DNA of 64,000 nt, taken from NCBI RefSeq assembly GCF_032884065.1, contig NC_088881.1:616001-680000 (forward strand), in the 5' to 3' direction. The notes beneath the pieces were generated by a model. It was not told where the DNA came from. It worked only from the letters and a program-made list of their open reading frames with translations, and searched no databases. The DNA comes from Artemia franciscana (lineage: Eukaryota; Arthropoda; Branchiopoda; Anostraca; Artemiidae). Below are positions 36,099 to 47,914 of the stretch, one piece after another (positions within the stretch are counted from its first letter, which is position 1; each line of letters opens with the position of its first letter). The position numbers were made by a program, and so were the translations under genes.

Positions 36099-39000
36099 CT
36101 TTAAATCTAAAAATACTATCATGGAATTCCAGATCACTTGTGAAAGTTAATAAGGACCTTCTTGTGCAGTTTTGTTTGGATAATCAAATAGATATCTTTT
36201 GTATCCAAGAGACATTCCTTAAACCTTTTATAAAGATACAGTTTCATGGTTATAGGGTCATACGACAAGACAGAACAGATCGTGACAAAGGGGGAATCAT
36301 TATTGGAGTGAGAAATCACATTCGGTTTAATCAACAATGGGTTAATTTAAGTCCGGGAAGAGCTGAGATAATAGGATGCAAAATGTTTATAGATCGCCAG
36401 AAGAAAATAAATATTTTCAATATTTACAACCCTGATGGAAGTGAAAACAATTTAAGAGAAGCATTTGAACAAATGATGCAAAGTGTACCTAGTCGAGAAT
36501 TGATAATAGCTGTAGGAGACTTTAATGCTCACAGTGAGAGTTGGTGCACATGTGGCCGATCCAACAATGCTGGAAGAGATATTGAAGATTTTCTTATGAA
36601 TAATAATGACCTATGCCTTTTAACCCCAAAAGATTTACCTACCCACCTCAACCATAACACTGGACAATACAGCACCATAGACCTAGTGCTCTCTTCCCTA
36701 CATATTGCTCCTACCACAAAGGTGACATCTTTAAAGAATACAATACTATATAGTGACCATCTTCCAGTGATGATTGAGTTAAATGGTTGTAATAATATAC
36801 AAGCTAATAACATAGCACACAAGTTCAAATTGAAGAAGACTGATTGGAAAACTTTTTCAACTGCATTAGAAAATATCCATATTGAGGAGCAGTTAAAGGA
36901 GGTATCTTCATCAGAAGAAAAGATTAAGATATTTCAAACGGTTTTAATGGATGTTGTGGATAAAGTTGTTCCCAAAATTAATACACACAAATTGAATCAC
37001 AAAGTTACTAAGTGGTGGAATGAAACATACACCAAAGCGAAACAAGACCTTAAAGATGCGAAGTCCAATTATGAACGCCTTCTTACCTTTCATGGATATG
37101 TAGAGTACCAACGAAAGGCTGCTGAATTTAAGAAAACCGTAATTGCTGCTAAATGAGAAAGCTGGATTAATTTCCTCAATAAGTTAGATTTTAGAGTCCC
37201 TGCATCAAGAGTCTACTCAACAGTTAAGAGTCTGATTAGTGGAAGTCGTGAAGATCAAACAAATCCTCCAATAACATACAAGAATTCCACCCTAGTTACC
37301 GATCAAGAAATAGCTGAAGCAGCTGTATCCCTACTTGACAGTGTCATTGGAGTACCTGATCCATTAAGTGACTGTGAAATAGAAGTGAAAGCTAAAGTTA
37401 AGAGATTTTCCAAAAGTCATCGATCTGTAGCTTATAATCAACCTTTTCTTACACAAGAAATTGAGAAAGTTATCAATCATCTACCACTCACTGCCCCTGG
37501 AGAAGATACGATTTTCCCCCAATTTGTGAAAGCCCTGCCAAAAAACTGGGTTGCTGCTTTTTTAAATATCATAAATGAGTTGTGGAATGAAGGACAGTTT
37601 CCAAAAATCTGGAAGGATGGAGTAGTTGTTTTGATACCAAAAGTGGGCAAAGATAAAAGTAAACTAGAGAATTACAGAACAATAACTTTACTACCTGTGC
37701 TAGGAAAAGTTTATTAAGGATTGGTGAAACAGAGAATGAACCAAGTGATTGAATTGAATAGAGGACTCAAGAATATACAGTGTGGATTTAGACGTAATAG
37801 AAATACAGAGGATGTGATGCTGATGTTCATGAATGATGCTGTTTATGCTTTAGAAAACAAAAAAGTTTTACTGATGGCATTTTTGGATGTAGTATCAGCT
37901 TTTGATAGTATGGTCCACCGTCATATATTAGAAGCAATAATGGCTGCTGCAGTTAAAGGTCAGCTCCTAGAATTTTCGGATTCTTTTTTAGAAGGAAGAG
38001 AAGTTAAAATCAAAGTTGGAAGTTGCTATTCCCAAAGTAAAGTATTAAGAAGAAGAGAAGTGCCACAAGGCTCAGTGCTAGGACCTGATTACTACAATCT
38101 AAGTGAATATGATCTCCCTGTAGATGAAGGAGAAAACGGAGCAGGTATATTTGCAGATGACAATGGTATATGGGTTATTGCAGATAATGTGAATGAAGCA
38201 ACAACACAGTTACAGATAATCCTTGATCAAGTCCAGAGGTGGTCTCAAGAAAACTGTGTCCAATTTTCTCCTGAAAAATCTAAAATCATGATGATTACAA
38301 GGAAGAGAAATACAACATTGCCCAGACTGTACCTTAATAATGAGTTGTTGGAGATTGTGGGTGAATTTAAATGGCTTGGTTGCATCTTCGGCAAGAACCT
38401 ATCATTCAGACCACACATACAACAACTCAAGATCTCATGCTTGTAGAGACTCAATACTATGCGAATGATATCAGCAACAAGATGGGGTCCCAAACCAGAC
38501 TTTCTTTTGGAATTTTATATCAAATACATAAGATCAAAACTAGAGTATGCTTCTTTGGTGTATGAGGCTGCCAGCCCGTCTGCATTGAGGCTATTGGACA
38601 CAGTACAATATAGTGCCATAAGAGTTTCATTTGGAGCACGTAAAACAACACCTAAGCCATTCTTAGAATCAGAAAGTGGATTGGAAAGTTTGGAAGTGAG
38701 AAGAAATGTGCGTTCATTGAAATACTTGAAAAAGCTTTGGACATCAGATCACAACCACCCATTTAAATCTACGATACTTAAAAGAAAAAGACTATGGATT
38801 TCCTCAAAGAAACAGCATGGAATTATTAAAGCTTTGCATTTGGCAGAAAATTTGGGATTACAGGTAAATTTAAACCTAGCACTGGAAGTACCGAATCTAA
38901 ATATCACGCCAATATGGGCCATTCAAAAAGTTCCTTGCTTTTGTGATTTTGAAAAATGGGATGGATTGGATTATAATCAATCATTCACAATGGAGAAAAG

Positions 39001-39892
39001 AATGACCTACCCAGAAGCCATAGACGTCTTTACTGATGCTTCAAAAAGTGACAAGGTCGGAGCTGCGATTTGGATACCAATGTGGAATGTGAAAGAACTT
39101 TACCGTCTCCATGAAAAAATGTCAATTTTCGACGCTGAAGTGTTTGCTATACGACAAGCAGTATCGTATCTATATAAGAAATTACAAAGCGGGGATCAAG
39201 TTAGAATATGTACAGACTCTAAAAGTGCTGTTTCATGTTTAAATGAATTCAGTGATGGAGCGAATAAATCAAGAGAAGTGATTTCATGCTTTGTAGCCAT
39301 GCAACAACTGCTTTCTAAAGGAATAAAGCTATCGCTTCATTGGATACCTGGCCACAAGAAAATCTAGGGTAATGAACAAGCTGATTTAGCAGCTAAAATG
39401 GCCGCCAGTGCAGACATACAAATAATGCGAACAACGACACCAACAATAGTATTCCAGATAGAAGACATAATACAGCAGATAAAACAGTTTAGCTTTGAAG
39501 AAAATAGAAATCTCTCGGGAAATCTTTTGATTACAAAGAAGACCAGAAGGAAATTCAAAAATAAGTTATATGAAAGTTTATCAAGAGAAGAAGGAAAAAT
39601 TGCATTTCGACTTAGGTCACAACATGCAGCTACAAGATCATATCTTTCTCGTTTCTATGGAGAAGATCCGAATTGCATCTATTGTGGTCAGACAGAGACC
39701 TTAGCACACCTCATCATCCATTGTGTCCGCACAGAATGTTACAGGACAGATATTAGAAGGTTTATGAGAGAACATCGAATAAAACTATGTGAAGAATTAC
39801 TCGGAGGAGCATTAACTGAAGAACAATCGGTTGAAAGTATAAATTTAGTTTGTGAATTTCTGAGATTGATTGATAGAAAAAGGACGTTATAA
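36095..39892 (+). pseudogene. LINE ORF2: endonuclease, reverse transcriptase, RNase H
   Basis: One frame of 1265 codons with four stop codons (TGA 37154, TAA 37715, TAG 38444, TAG 39365) and no frameshift. Residues 1-230 form an APE-type endonuclease: SWNSRS, QET, GDFNAH, SDHLPV. The reverse transcriptase lies at about 450-800: NYRTITLLPVLGKVY, motif A FLDVVSAFDS, motif B VPQGSVLGP, motif C FADD near 38150. RNase H follows: FTDAS, DAEVFAIRQA, CTDSKSA, then HWIPGHKKI and, after a stop, GNEQADLAAK. A C-terminal CCHC-like motif reads CIYCGQTETLAHLIIHC. The first stop could be a decayed CGA and the last a changed AGG, by family comparison. The element cannot make full ORF2 itself. Confidence 0.88.
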
Positions 39893-39991
39893 ACTTTTCG
39901 CCGGGAATCGTAAAAATACAATTGTGGAAGTGCATGGACCCTAAGGTGTTAAAACACAGAGGGGGTCTTTCGGCGATTCACTTCACTTCAC

Positions 39992-40004
39992 TCACTGCTG
40001 TGAA
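39992..40004. repeat. LINE target-site duplication, right
   Basis: TCACTGCTGTGAA, identical to 34331-34343. Confidence 0.9.
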
Positions 40005-40110
40005 AAAAGTTTTGTAAAGCTGCATCTGTTTAATGAATTAGAGTTTCTGAGTGGCATTCAAAGCAACCGGATTTATGTCGAAAGACATTAAAAAAATGTT
40101 AGTACAATTC
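40005..40110 (+). repeat. U1-proximal spacer, right of LINE
   Basis: Last 106 bp before U1, the same in all units (AAAAGTTTTGTAAAGCTGCA onward). It contains the CATTCAAAGC stretch about 56 bp before U1. Confidence 0.7.
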
Positions 40111-40258
40111 ATACTTACCTGGCTGGGGAGCTGCCTTACTCATGATGGAGGCGCTCCCAGGGTGAGGCCTATTGGCTGACCCTTGTGATTACCCCAAATG
40201 GGGGTAACTCAACAGCGTAACTTTTGGTAGTGGGGGACTGCGTTCGCGCGGACCCCTC
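40111..40258 (+). ncRNA. U1: U1 snRNA copy 5, shortened stem-loop II
   Basis: Among the better kept plus-strand U1s: canonical ATACTTACCTGG, intact stem-loop IV (GTGGGGGACTGCGTTCGCGC) and usable Sm site AACTTTTGG. Stem-loop II is shortened as in the other plus-strand copies (AGGCCTATTGGCTGACC). Confidence 0.93.
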
Positions 40259-40997
40259 TTCACACATTGAATAGGTTTCTTCCTTTGAGCCCGTACTATG
40301 TTGTAATTTTGTGAATTGAAAGGAAAAAGTATGCAAATTGATAATGTTTAAACCAAGTAATTTAAACATCCCTTAAATAAACACATTTTGTTTTTCTTAG
40401 TCTTGTATTAAAGCAAATGATGGGGTATCAATGACCAGTCGCCATAATTAAATTAAATTGCCTAAACTGATTGAATTCCTGATGCATTTTGGTTTTGAAA
40501 ATACTCCGTAATTATCAAATACTGATTTTTGAATTGAACTAGGAATCGAATCCAATTGCTGAAATTTAAATTAAGTCACAAAGGCTAGTCTTAAAAAGTG
40601 AAATGCCCTTGGTCACTACACATTTCATCAAGTCTATTGTATTGGCAATATATCAGACTAAGAATTCCTTCACTACCGCTAAGCTTCTTGGAATATTTTA
40701 ATAGGGGGGCCTTTGGCTACAGCAATTAATCGACCATTCAGCTACATTACAATTATTTTTGGGCCTGATTACTGAATATTTATGTTATTTTCTGCGGATG
40801 TAGTTTTAGTAGTATGTCATTAAAGTTACCCATGAATTGCTGTTCATTGAATATGTTTTCGCATTATATGATTTTTTGGCCCGTATTTACTTGATTGAAC
40901 ATTGAATTTCTTATTGCTTTTGAACCTTGTTAAAAAAAAACCACGAGGATTTACTAGGATTTATTTTTATATACTTATATATACCTTAGCAATTTTC
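40259..40997 (+). repeat. U1-U5 spacer, unit D
   Basis: 740 bp, corresponding to 14002-14728. No coding signal. Confidence 0.7.
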
Positions 40998-42340
40998 ATA
41001 GCTCTGGCCTCTCCTCATCAGTGTTGCCAACAGCGGTACAATTGTAATATATCCCCTCTAAAGGTACATTCTGGTACAATCACTCATTTCTTGGTACATT
41101 TTACAAAATGTGGTACAATAAGATTTGACTGGACGTCAGGACATAGTGAGCGGAGGGAGTTGTAGTTTTTCTGTTTTCTCTTCTAGAGTTTTAAGTTTTC
41201 CTTTACACATTTATCTATGTGCCTGTTGTTGGCCTATTACGGTCATAATATAGCGTAAAGTATCACAGCCGTCAGTAAAGTACAAAATAGGTGGGCGGAG
41301 TAAAAAACCGAAATTTAAAACCCAAAAGAAACGTGACATTGATGGAACGTGACACTAATCAATAAAAGCCACTCAGGTAAGATAATTGAGCAAGGTATGC
41401 ATACAACAAAACAAAATACACTGACTTCATGTCAAGAGGCACTGAAGCAAATTATCCCCATATGAGGGAACCATAGGCATAGTCATACATAAATCCTCAA
41501 GGCTTAAATTGTGGGAGCTGTGGGTTGCCTAGAAAAATTTGGTGGAATGAGAATTTCAACTGTGATTTTTCATTTGTTTTAGATGAGCAAAGAACAGCCA
41601 TCTACTAACCACTTTTTCAAGTTTGTTAGGAGACATGTATCTCGGGCCAAAATTACAAGCGTTAGTAAGGATCAACCTCTCCTTCCTACATGCCCCATTC
41701 CTCAGCCTTCTTGTAACAGACAAGAAACTGAAAGCTCAAAGAACAGAATTCCAGAAACGGTCAGAAAAAGAAAAAGCATATTGGTCGATAATAGTGATAG
41801 TTTTGGTCGATGATAGTGATAGTTTTGTTAATATCTGGAATAAGTCAAAGTTCCTCAAATGTACTTAATTGGTTGTTTTTTGTATGTTATACGTAAATCT
41901 GAGCCTATATTTGGAAATTTCAGTCCAGTTTTGAAGATAAAAAACTAAGGTTTTTGATTGTTCGATATTGATTAGAAATTCTGCTATTTCCAGGAGTGAC
42001 ACCAAAATGTCTCCGCAGGGGAAAGGGGATCTTCTAGGTATCTTTGAAAGAACATATCTGATTTTTTTTTCTCTTTTTGTATTGTACTTTTCCGATCGTC
42101 CGCGTATAGCACGTAGCGAAACAATTTTTTCGCGGTTGCGCATAGTGCAACACGCAAAAAATAGACATGATACAATTTTTTGATAAGTGTTATAATTTTA
42201 GGACGTTCTGTGGTACATTTTCTTCCGAAGCGTTGGCAACACAGTTCCTCATATCGAGTTAATCTTTCGCCTTTTACTAAAGATTACCGTGGGGAGGGGC
42301 ACTTGATGAGTCTTAACAAATTTTTGAATGCCGAAAGGCA
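40998..42340 (+). pseudogene. U5: U5 snRNA copy 2, split by a hAT-like element
   Basis: The first 21 nt (ATAGCTCTGGCCTCTCCTCAT) lie at 40998-41018. The rest resumes at 42245-42340 after an 8 bp target duplication and includes the CTTTCGCCTTTTACTAAAG loop, Sm site AAATTTTTG and terminal hairpin. The 1226 bp element lies in the 5' strand of stem I, so no normal U5 can be made. Confidence 0.92.
41019..42244. mobile_element. hAT-like non-autonomous DNA transposon
   Basis: Terminal inverted repeats CAGTGTTGCCAAC (left) and CTGTGTTGCCAAC (right, complement) with 8 bp flanking duplications CTCCTCAT / TTCCTCAT (one mismatch). Both features fit hAT elements. The inside is AT-rich, with a 76-codon frame at 41583 directly after a TTGTTTTAG acceptor-like site; its product is not recognised. 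A near-perfect 18-20 bp direct repeat (GATAGTGATAGTTTTG type) lies at about 41782-41826. No transposase core is present. Confidence 0.8.
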
Positions 42341-44786
42341 TTTCAAGATTACTTATCTAGATATTAATATTATTTAGATACTATCTTACTTATCAAGATA
42401 TTAGGGTTGTCAGACAAGTAACCCTGGAAAATGCAAGATAATTGAAGTCATTTATGAACAAAAATCTAATCTTTTCAAAAATATAAAACAAATTGTGAAC
42501 TTAAGGGCAAATAGCAAAAAGGGACAGTAATTGTGAAATATGGCACAACTTCCAGGGGTGTCTAAATAAGCTATGTTTATAGGGAAGTAGACGTGATTAG
42601 TGTTGTTAGTTGCCTAGTTGCCTACAGCCCTTCAGTTGACAAGTGGCTTGCTAGATGTTTGTTGTTATCTTTTGCAGATTACATCCAGGAAAGCTACTTT
42701 TCAGCGGGTAAGGGATGCTCGAAGGCATTCTTGGTTTGGTGCAATAGTGTGCCAAGTCCTAGGCGCTCTTGACTCCCAAATCTCTTAAGGCCCTCATAAC
42801 TCCCTCGTCTAGGAACCGTATTTCCATTCCAGTTTAGGGGATTCCTCTAAAATGAGGAGTTTGGAGATCTTACAGGGGCAAATCCTTTCATTTGGGGACT
42901 CCATTGGTTTCTAGACACAATACTCAGTCTGGCGGGAGAACACGATCCAAGAGACAATTTTCTGTGTGAAGGGAAAAGAGAATCAACAGGCGATTCTCCA
43001 TGTGAAGGGAGACCAAGAAACGGGTCTGTGAGGAAGGATAAGCCTGGAGCCTGAATGCAAATATAACACAAAATCCCTGTGATTTACCACCTCAAAGTTT
43101 TATCTTCGTTGATACATTCGGGGAGTCTGAAGAATGGCATTCTAACAGCTAAACTAATGATTCCTCGGTCTGAAATGACTGAAATACATTCTACAACATA
43201 TTTTGGCACAAGGAATTGGTGTGGTCAGGACTGGCCCATTTTTCTTTTGCAGGCCTTCCTCCAGAACCGTCCTAAATTTTACACAAGTCTATTTTGCCTC
43301 CAGAGGGAGAAGACTTTGTGATGGGCCAATGGGCCTGTACGAAATTGGAAGGGAAATGATTCTTGTATTTATTTGTTAAGCCCTTAGATGGTGTAAAAGC
43401 GATTCAAGTCCCAGCTACATTTAGTCCTCTTTTGTTTCGTCTTAAAAAGTAACTATTTCTGGATTTATTATCCTTAGAGCATAGCCACGTAATTTACTTA
43501 GGCTAAAAAGTAAAAGGCAAAGCATTGCTCAAGAAATGTGAACAAAATTAACTCTTTCTACTAAGTCCTTCTAGCTCGACTTCATCTTATAGGACTCTAG
43601 CAACATATCAGACTAAGAATTCCTTCACTACCGCTAAGCTTCTTGGAATATTTTAATAGGGGGGCCTTTGGCTACAGCAATTGATCGACCATTCAGCTAC
43701 ATTACAATTATTTTTGGGCCTGATTACTGAATATTTATGTTATTTTCTGTGGATATAGTTTTAGTAGCATGTCATTAAAGTTGCCCATGAATTGCTATTC
43801 ATTGAATACGTTTTCGCACCATAGGATTTTTGGGCCGGATTTTGGCCCAAAAATCATGTGATGCGGCTAAATGTGGCTGGCTAAATGTTTGTTGTTATCT
43901 TTTGCAGATTACGTCCAAGGGAAGCTACTTTTAAGCGGGTAAGGGATGCTCGAAGTCACTCTTGGTTTGGTGCAATAGCGTGCCAAGTCTTAGGTGCTCT
44001 TGAGTCTATATTATCTTAGGGCCCTCATTCCTCCCTCGTTTAGGAACCGTATTTCCATTCCAGTTTAGAGGTTCCTCTAAAATGAGGCAGTTTTGAGATC
44101 TTACTGGGGCAAATCCTTTCATTTGGATATTCTATTGGTTCTTTAGCAGGCTTTTCCTGCAGAACCGTCCTAAATTTTGCAGAAATCTATTTTTTCTCCA
44201 GAGGGAGAAGACTTTGTGATTGATGGGCCAATGGGCCTGTACGAGATTGGACGGAAAAAATTCTTGTATTTATTTCTTAAGCCCTTAGATGGTGTAAAAG
44301 CGAGCCAAGTCCAAGCTACATTTAGTTCTCTTTTGTTTCGTCTTAAAAAGTAACTATTTCTGGATTTGTTATCCTTAGAGCATAGCCACGTAATTTATTT
44401 AGGCTAAAAAGTAAAAGGCAAAACATTGCTCAAGAAATCTGAACAAAACTAACTCAAATCCATACACACTATTACTGCTTAAAGTAATTCATCTTCTGCC
44501 CTTGAAAAATCAAAAGATACCACCATCTTGGAATGCAACTTTCCTCGTACTACTTTGTTTCTACTAAGTCCTTTTAGGTTGACTCCATCTTATAGGACTT
44601 TTTTTTCATTTCTTTTGCTTTTCTACAGCGGCGTAATTTCGTCAAAATCCAAACTTGAAGGGGATGGGGGAGCAAAGATGGAACCCTTTATCCAAAATAA
44701 AGTGAAAATAGGAGTAAAAACTAAAAAGAAGTCATTTGGTACCACTGAGGCACTATTTAGTACTCTAAAAGAACTATAAATTTACT
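42341..44786 (+). repeat. U5-U2 spacer, unit D
   Basis: Corresponds to 14838-17217 but lacks about 33 bp directly after U5, including the TTAA used by piggyBac elsewhere. It carries the micro-exon-like block twice and a GGCC hairpin at 43815-43865. Confidence 0.7.
43815..43865. repeat. GGCC hairpin
   Basis: GATTTTTGGGCC / GGCCCAAAAATC stem, 7-base loop. Confidence 0.72.
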
Positions 44787-44966
44787 TTACTTTCGGCCTT
44801 TTGGCTAAGATCAAAGTGTAGTATCTGTTCTTATCAGCTTAATATTTGATACGGCCCCTACATGGGGCCCAGAATTATTTTTGGAAACCGGAGGGATGTC
44901 GGGGCTTGATCCGGTCCCTTCACGCGTTGGTCCGGTATTGCAGTACCTCTGGGATTGACGGAACCC
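44787..44966 (+). ncRNA. U2: U2 snRNA copy 5
   Basis: U2 core with TATCTG. Stem-loop IV has CTCTGGGATTGACG, losing one pair, and the 3' end reads GGAACCC. Otherwise as copy 2. Confidence 0.92.
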
Positions 44967-47250
44967 TTTCGAAGGGAAACCAAAGTCCATGAACCCTAAT
45001 CAATAATGTGTATAATACGTTTTCAAACAGTTCGTGGTAACGAACTGTGGTAAGGAGCGATCCGGCTCAATAGTAACCAAAACTCTAAAAAACGGAATTT
45101 TGATACCAATAGTTACATCAAAAGAATCGCATTTTAATGCTGATTTTAAATATATAAGTTTCATCAAGTTTTGTCTTACCCATCAAAAGTTACGAGCCTG
45201 AGAAAATCTGCCCTATTTTAGAAAATAGGGTGAAACACCCCCTAAAAGCCATAGAATCTTAATGAAAACCACACCATCAGATTAAGCTTATCAGAGAACC
45301 CTATTGTACAAGTTCCAAGATCCCATCTACAAAAATGTGGAATTTTGCATTTTTTGCCAGAAGACAAATCACGGATGCGTGTTTTTTTGTTTTTTTTTTC
45401 CCAGGGGTGATCGTATAGACCCAGTGGTCCTAGAATTTTGAGAGAGGGCGCATTCGAACGGAAATGAAAAGTTCTAGTGCCCTTTTTAAGTGACCAAGAA
45501 AATCGGAGGGCACCTAGGCCCCTCCGAGGGAGGGGCTGCAATTTGCAAATTTTGACCAGTGTTTGCATATATTAATGGTTATTGGGAAATGTAGAGACGT
45601 TTTCAGGGGAATTTTTTGGTTGGGAGGGAGGGGGAGGAGAAGGGGGTTATGTGGTGGAAATTTTCCATGGAGGAATTTTTCATGGGGGAAGCAGATTTCC
45701 ATAAAGGGGGCGCCGCATTTTCTAGCATTATTTAAAAAAAACAATGAGAAAATAAATATGAAAAAGTTTTTTTTCAACTGGAAGTATGGAGTAGCATTAA
45801 AATTTAAAACGAACAGAAAATATTACGCATATAAGGGGTTCACCTCCTCCTAATACCTCACTCTTTACGCTAAAGGATTCTTAGTAATTTCAACTATTTA
45901 TTCAACAGCCTTTGTGATTCAGGGGACAAAATTTAAGCTTTAATGCAAAGAGTTATTGACGAGTGGGCGAACCTTCTCATAAACGTAATAAAGACATACG
46001 AACATAGAAGTTTTTTACGTAAGCTAATTCATAAGTTACGTATATCTTTTACTAATGAAAACGTTCGTAAAAACTAAAAGTTCTAGTTGCCTTTTTAAGT
46101 ACCCGAAAAATTGGAGAGCAACTGGGCCTCCTTCCCCTCCTATTTTAGCAAAATCATTCGATCAAAACTATGGGAAAGCCATTTAGCCAAATAAATAAAT
46201 ATGCAAATTTCGCTTTAATTATTCTGCGGAGAGCCGAAATCAAAACATGGATTAACTAAAAAACATTCAGAAATTAAATAAAAAAAAACAAGTTTTTTTT
46301 TAACTGAAAGTAAGGAGCGACATTAAAACTTAAAACGAACGGAAATTACCCCGTATATGAAAGGGGCTGCTACTTCTTCAACGCCCTGCGCTTTACGGTA
46401 AAGTTTTACTGTATTAAAAAGTAGAGTTGAGAGAAAGAATCAAACTTTAGTGCAAAGAGCAAGGCGTTGAAAAAGGAGCAGCCCCTTTCATATACGGGGT
46501 AATTTCTGTTCGTTTTAAGTTTTAAAGTCGCTCCTTACTTTCAGTTAAACAAACCTTGTTTGTTTTATTTAATTCAAAGTGAAGAGAGACCCTGCCGTTT
46601 GTTAATTAGTCCTTGAATATATTGGAAATCCTTCCTTTTTTTTTCCATATGAAAAAACGAAGAAACACTGTATAAAATTTACAAAAATTAATGGTGAAAA
46701 AGCCAATGGGTGGACACCATAATTAATTTAAAGTGGCCGAGCTGGATCCAAGTCCCCATGCATCTTTATCGAAAATAGTTCGTAATTATAAACTGCTGAA
46801 ATTTAAATTGAGCCAATATTCGATAAAATGGCTGAAGCGATTGTTTTTGGCCTCAGGCGGCTTGGTACTGCGGTGAGTTGTTGATAGTAGTAATGACTAG
46901 AGCCCCTCCCCCCCCTCTATGATTGTTAGAGAGAAAATAATTGGCAAAGTCAGTAGAATGGTCACTGGGTTCTCAGAAATTAGAGTTTCAACTTTTCAGT
47001 CAAATTGATAAGAGAGTGAGAAACTCCTGATTTTCTTTTCTCAAAAAGGTTAACTTGCATTTAAACGATCTAGAGGCTTGCATATGAAAATGAAATGGGG
47101 CATTCCTATTTTCAAAAACAATTCAGAGACTTGATTCACTGCTGTGAAAAAAGTTTTGTAAAGCTGCATCTGTTTAATGAATTAGAGTTTCTGAGTGGCA
47201 ATCAAAGCAACCGGATTTATGTCGAAAGACATTAGTAAAATGTTAGTACA
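44967..47250 (+). repeat. U2-U1 spacer, unit E
   Basis: 2.3 kb spacer with a small deletion near 45524, G-rich block near 45621-45647 fitting a quadruplex pattern, half fold-back near 45770-45880 and full fold-back at 46292-46550. The LINE-free target site is at 47133-47148. Confidence 0.7.
46292..46550. repeat. Fold-back repeat (copy 8)
   Basis: Same arms as copy 1. Confidence 0.75.
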
Positions 47251-47399
47251 ATACTTGCTTACTTGACTGGAGAGCTGCCTTACTCATTATGAAGGCGCTC
47301 CCAGGGTGAGGCCTATTGGCTGACCCCGTGATTACTCCAAATGGGGTAACTCAACAGCGTAATTTTTGCTAGTGGGGGACTGCGTTCACGTGGACCCCT
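47251..47399 (+). ncRNA. U1: U1 snRNA copy 6, damaged 5' end
   Basis: U1 body with shortened stem-loop II and stem-loop IV, but the 5' end is ATACTTGCTTACTTGACTGG, so the splice-site-pairing segment is disrupted, and the Sm site reads AATTTTTGC. Likely a pseudogene. Confidence 0.88.
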
Positions 47400-47667
47400 T
47401 TTCACACATTGAATAGGTTTCTTCCTTTGAACCCGTACTACGTGTAATTTTGTGAATTGAAAGGAAAAAATATACAATTTGACAATATTTAAACCAAGTA
47501 ATTTAGAACATCTCTTAAATAAACACATTTTGTTTTTCTTAGTCTTGTATTAAAGCAAATGATGGGGTATCAATGACCAGGCGCCATAATTAAATTAAAT
47601 TGCCTTAACTGATTGAATTCCTGATGCATTTTATTTTTGAAAATACTCCGTAATTATCAAATACTGA

Positions 47668-47914
47668 CAGGCACGCCCGATTTACCGTTTTACCGGAGAA
47701 GGCACGCCCGATTTACCGTTTCATGAGCGATCCCTTCTGTAAAGCATATTTATATTTTCTGTCATTCACGCTGAAAAAGAACAATGTGCTCAATCTAAAG
47801 TTTCTGAGCAGAGCAATTCGCGCTCACAGTATTCTGAATAGCACCAGAACTACATTTTACCTCGCTATTGAAGTGCTTTGTGAAGCTCGGTGTAACAGAA
47901 AGGGGTGTACATGA
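47668..47914 (+). pseudogene. hAT-like transposase fragment
   Basis: Same residues as 2725-2970. Here both subterminal blocks read GGCACGCCCGATTTACCG, making the direct repeat clearer. Confidence 0.5.

Larger units (their letters stand above)
34344..39991 (+). mobile_element. I-like LINE, full length
   Basis: A 5.65 kb non-LTR retrotransposon bounded by a 13 bp target duplication. It has a 168 bp leader, ORF1 and ORF2 overlapping by ATGA, and a short 3' part ending in a TTCAC-type repeat (ATTCACTTCACTTCAC) rather than poly(A). ORF2 carries endonuclease, reverse transcriptase and RNase H, as in the I group and relatives. ORF1 is open and ORF2 has four stop codons but stays in one frame, so the insertion is moderately young. 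Confidence 0.9.
31814..44735 (+). repeat. Short snRNA repeat unit D with LINE and hAT insertions
   Basis: Same plan as unit B (U2, U1, U5). Removing the 5.65 kb LINE with its target duplication and the 1.2 kb hAT-like element leaves about 6.0 kb, the size of unit B. The unit ends exactly at the next U2 upstream box. Confidence 0.85.

Noticed and set aside
36095-39892. Stop codon recoding in LINE ORF2
   Set aside because: The four stops are TGA, TAA, TAG and TAG at positions normally filled by different residues, which fits decay and not one reassigned codon.
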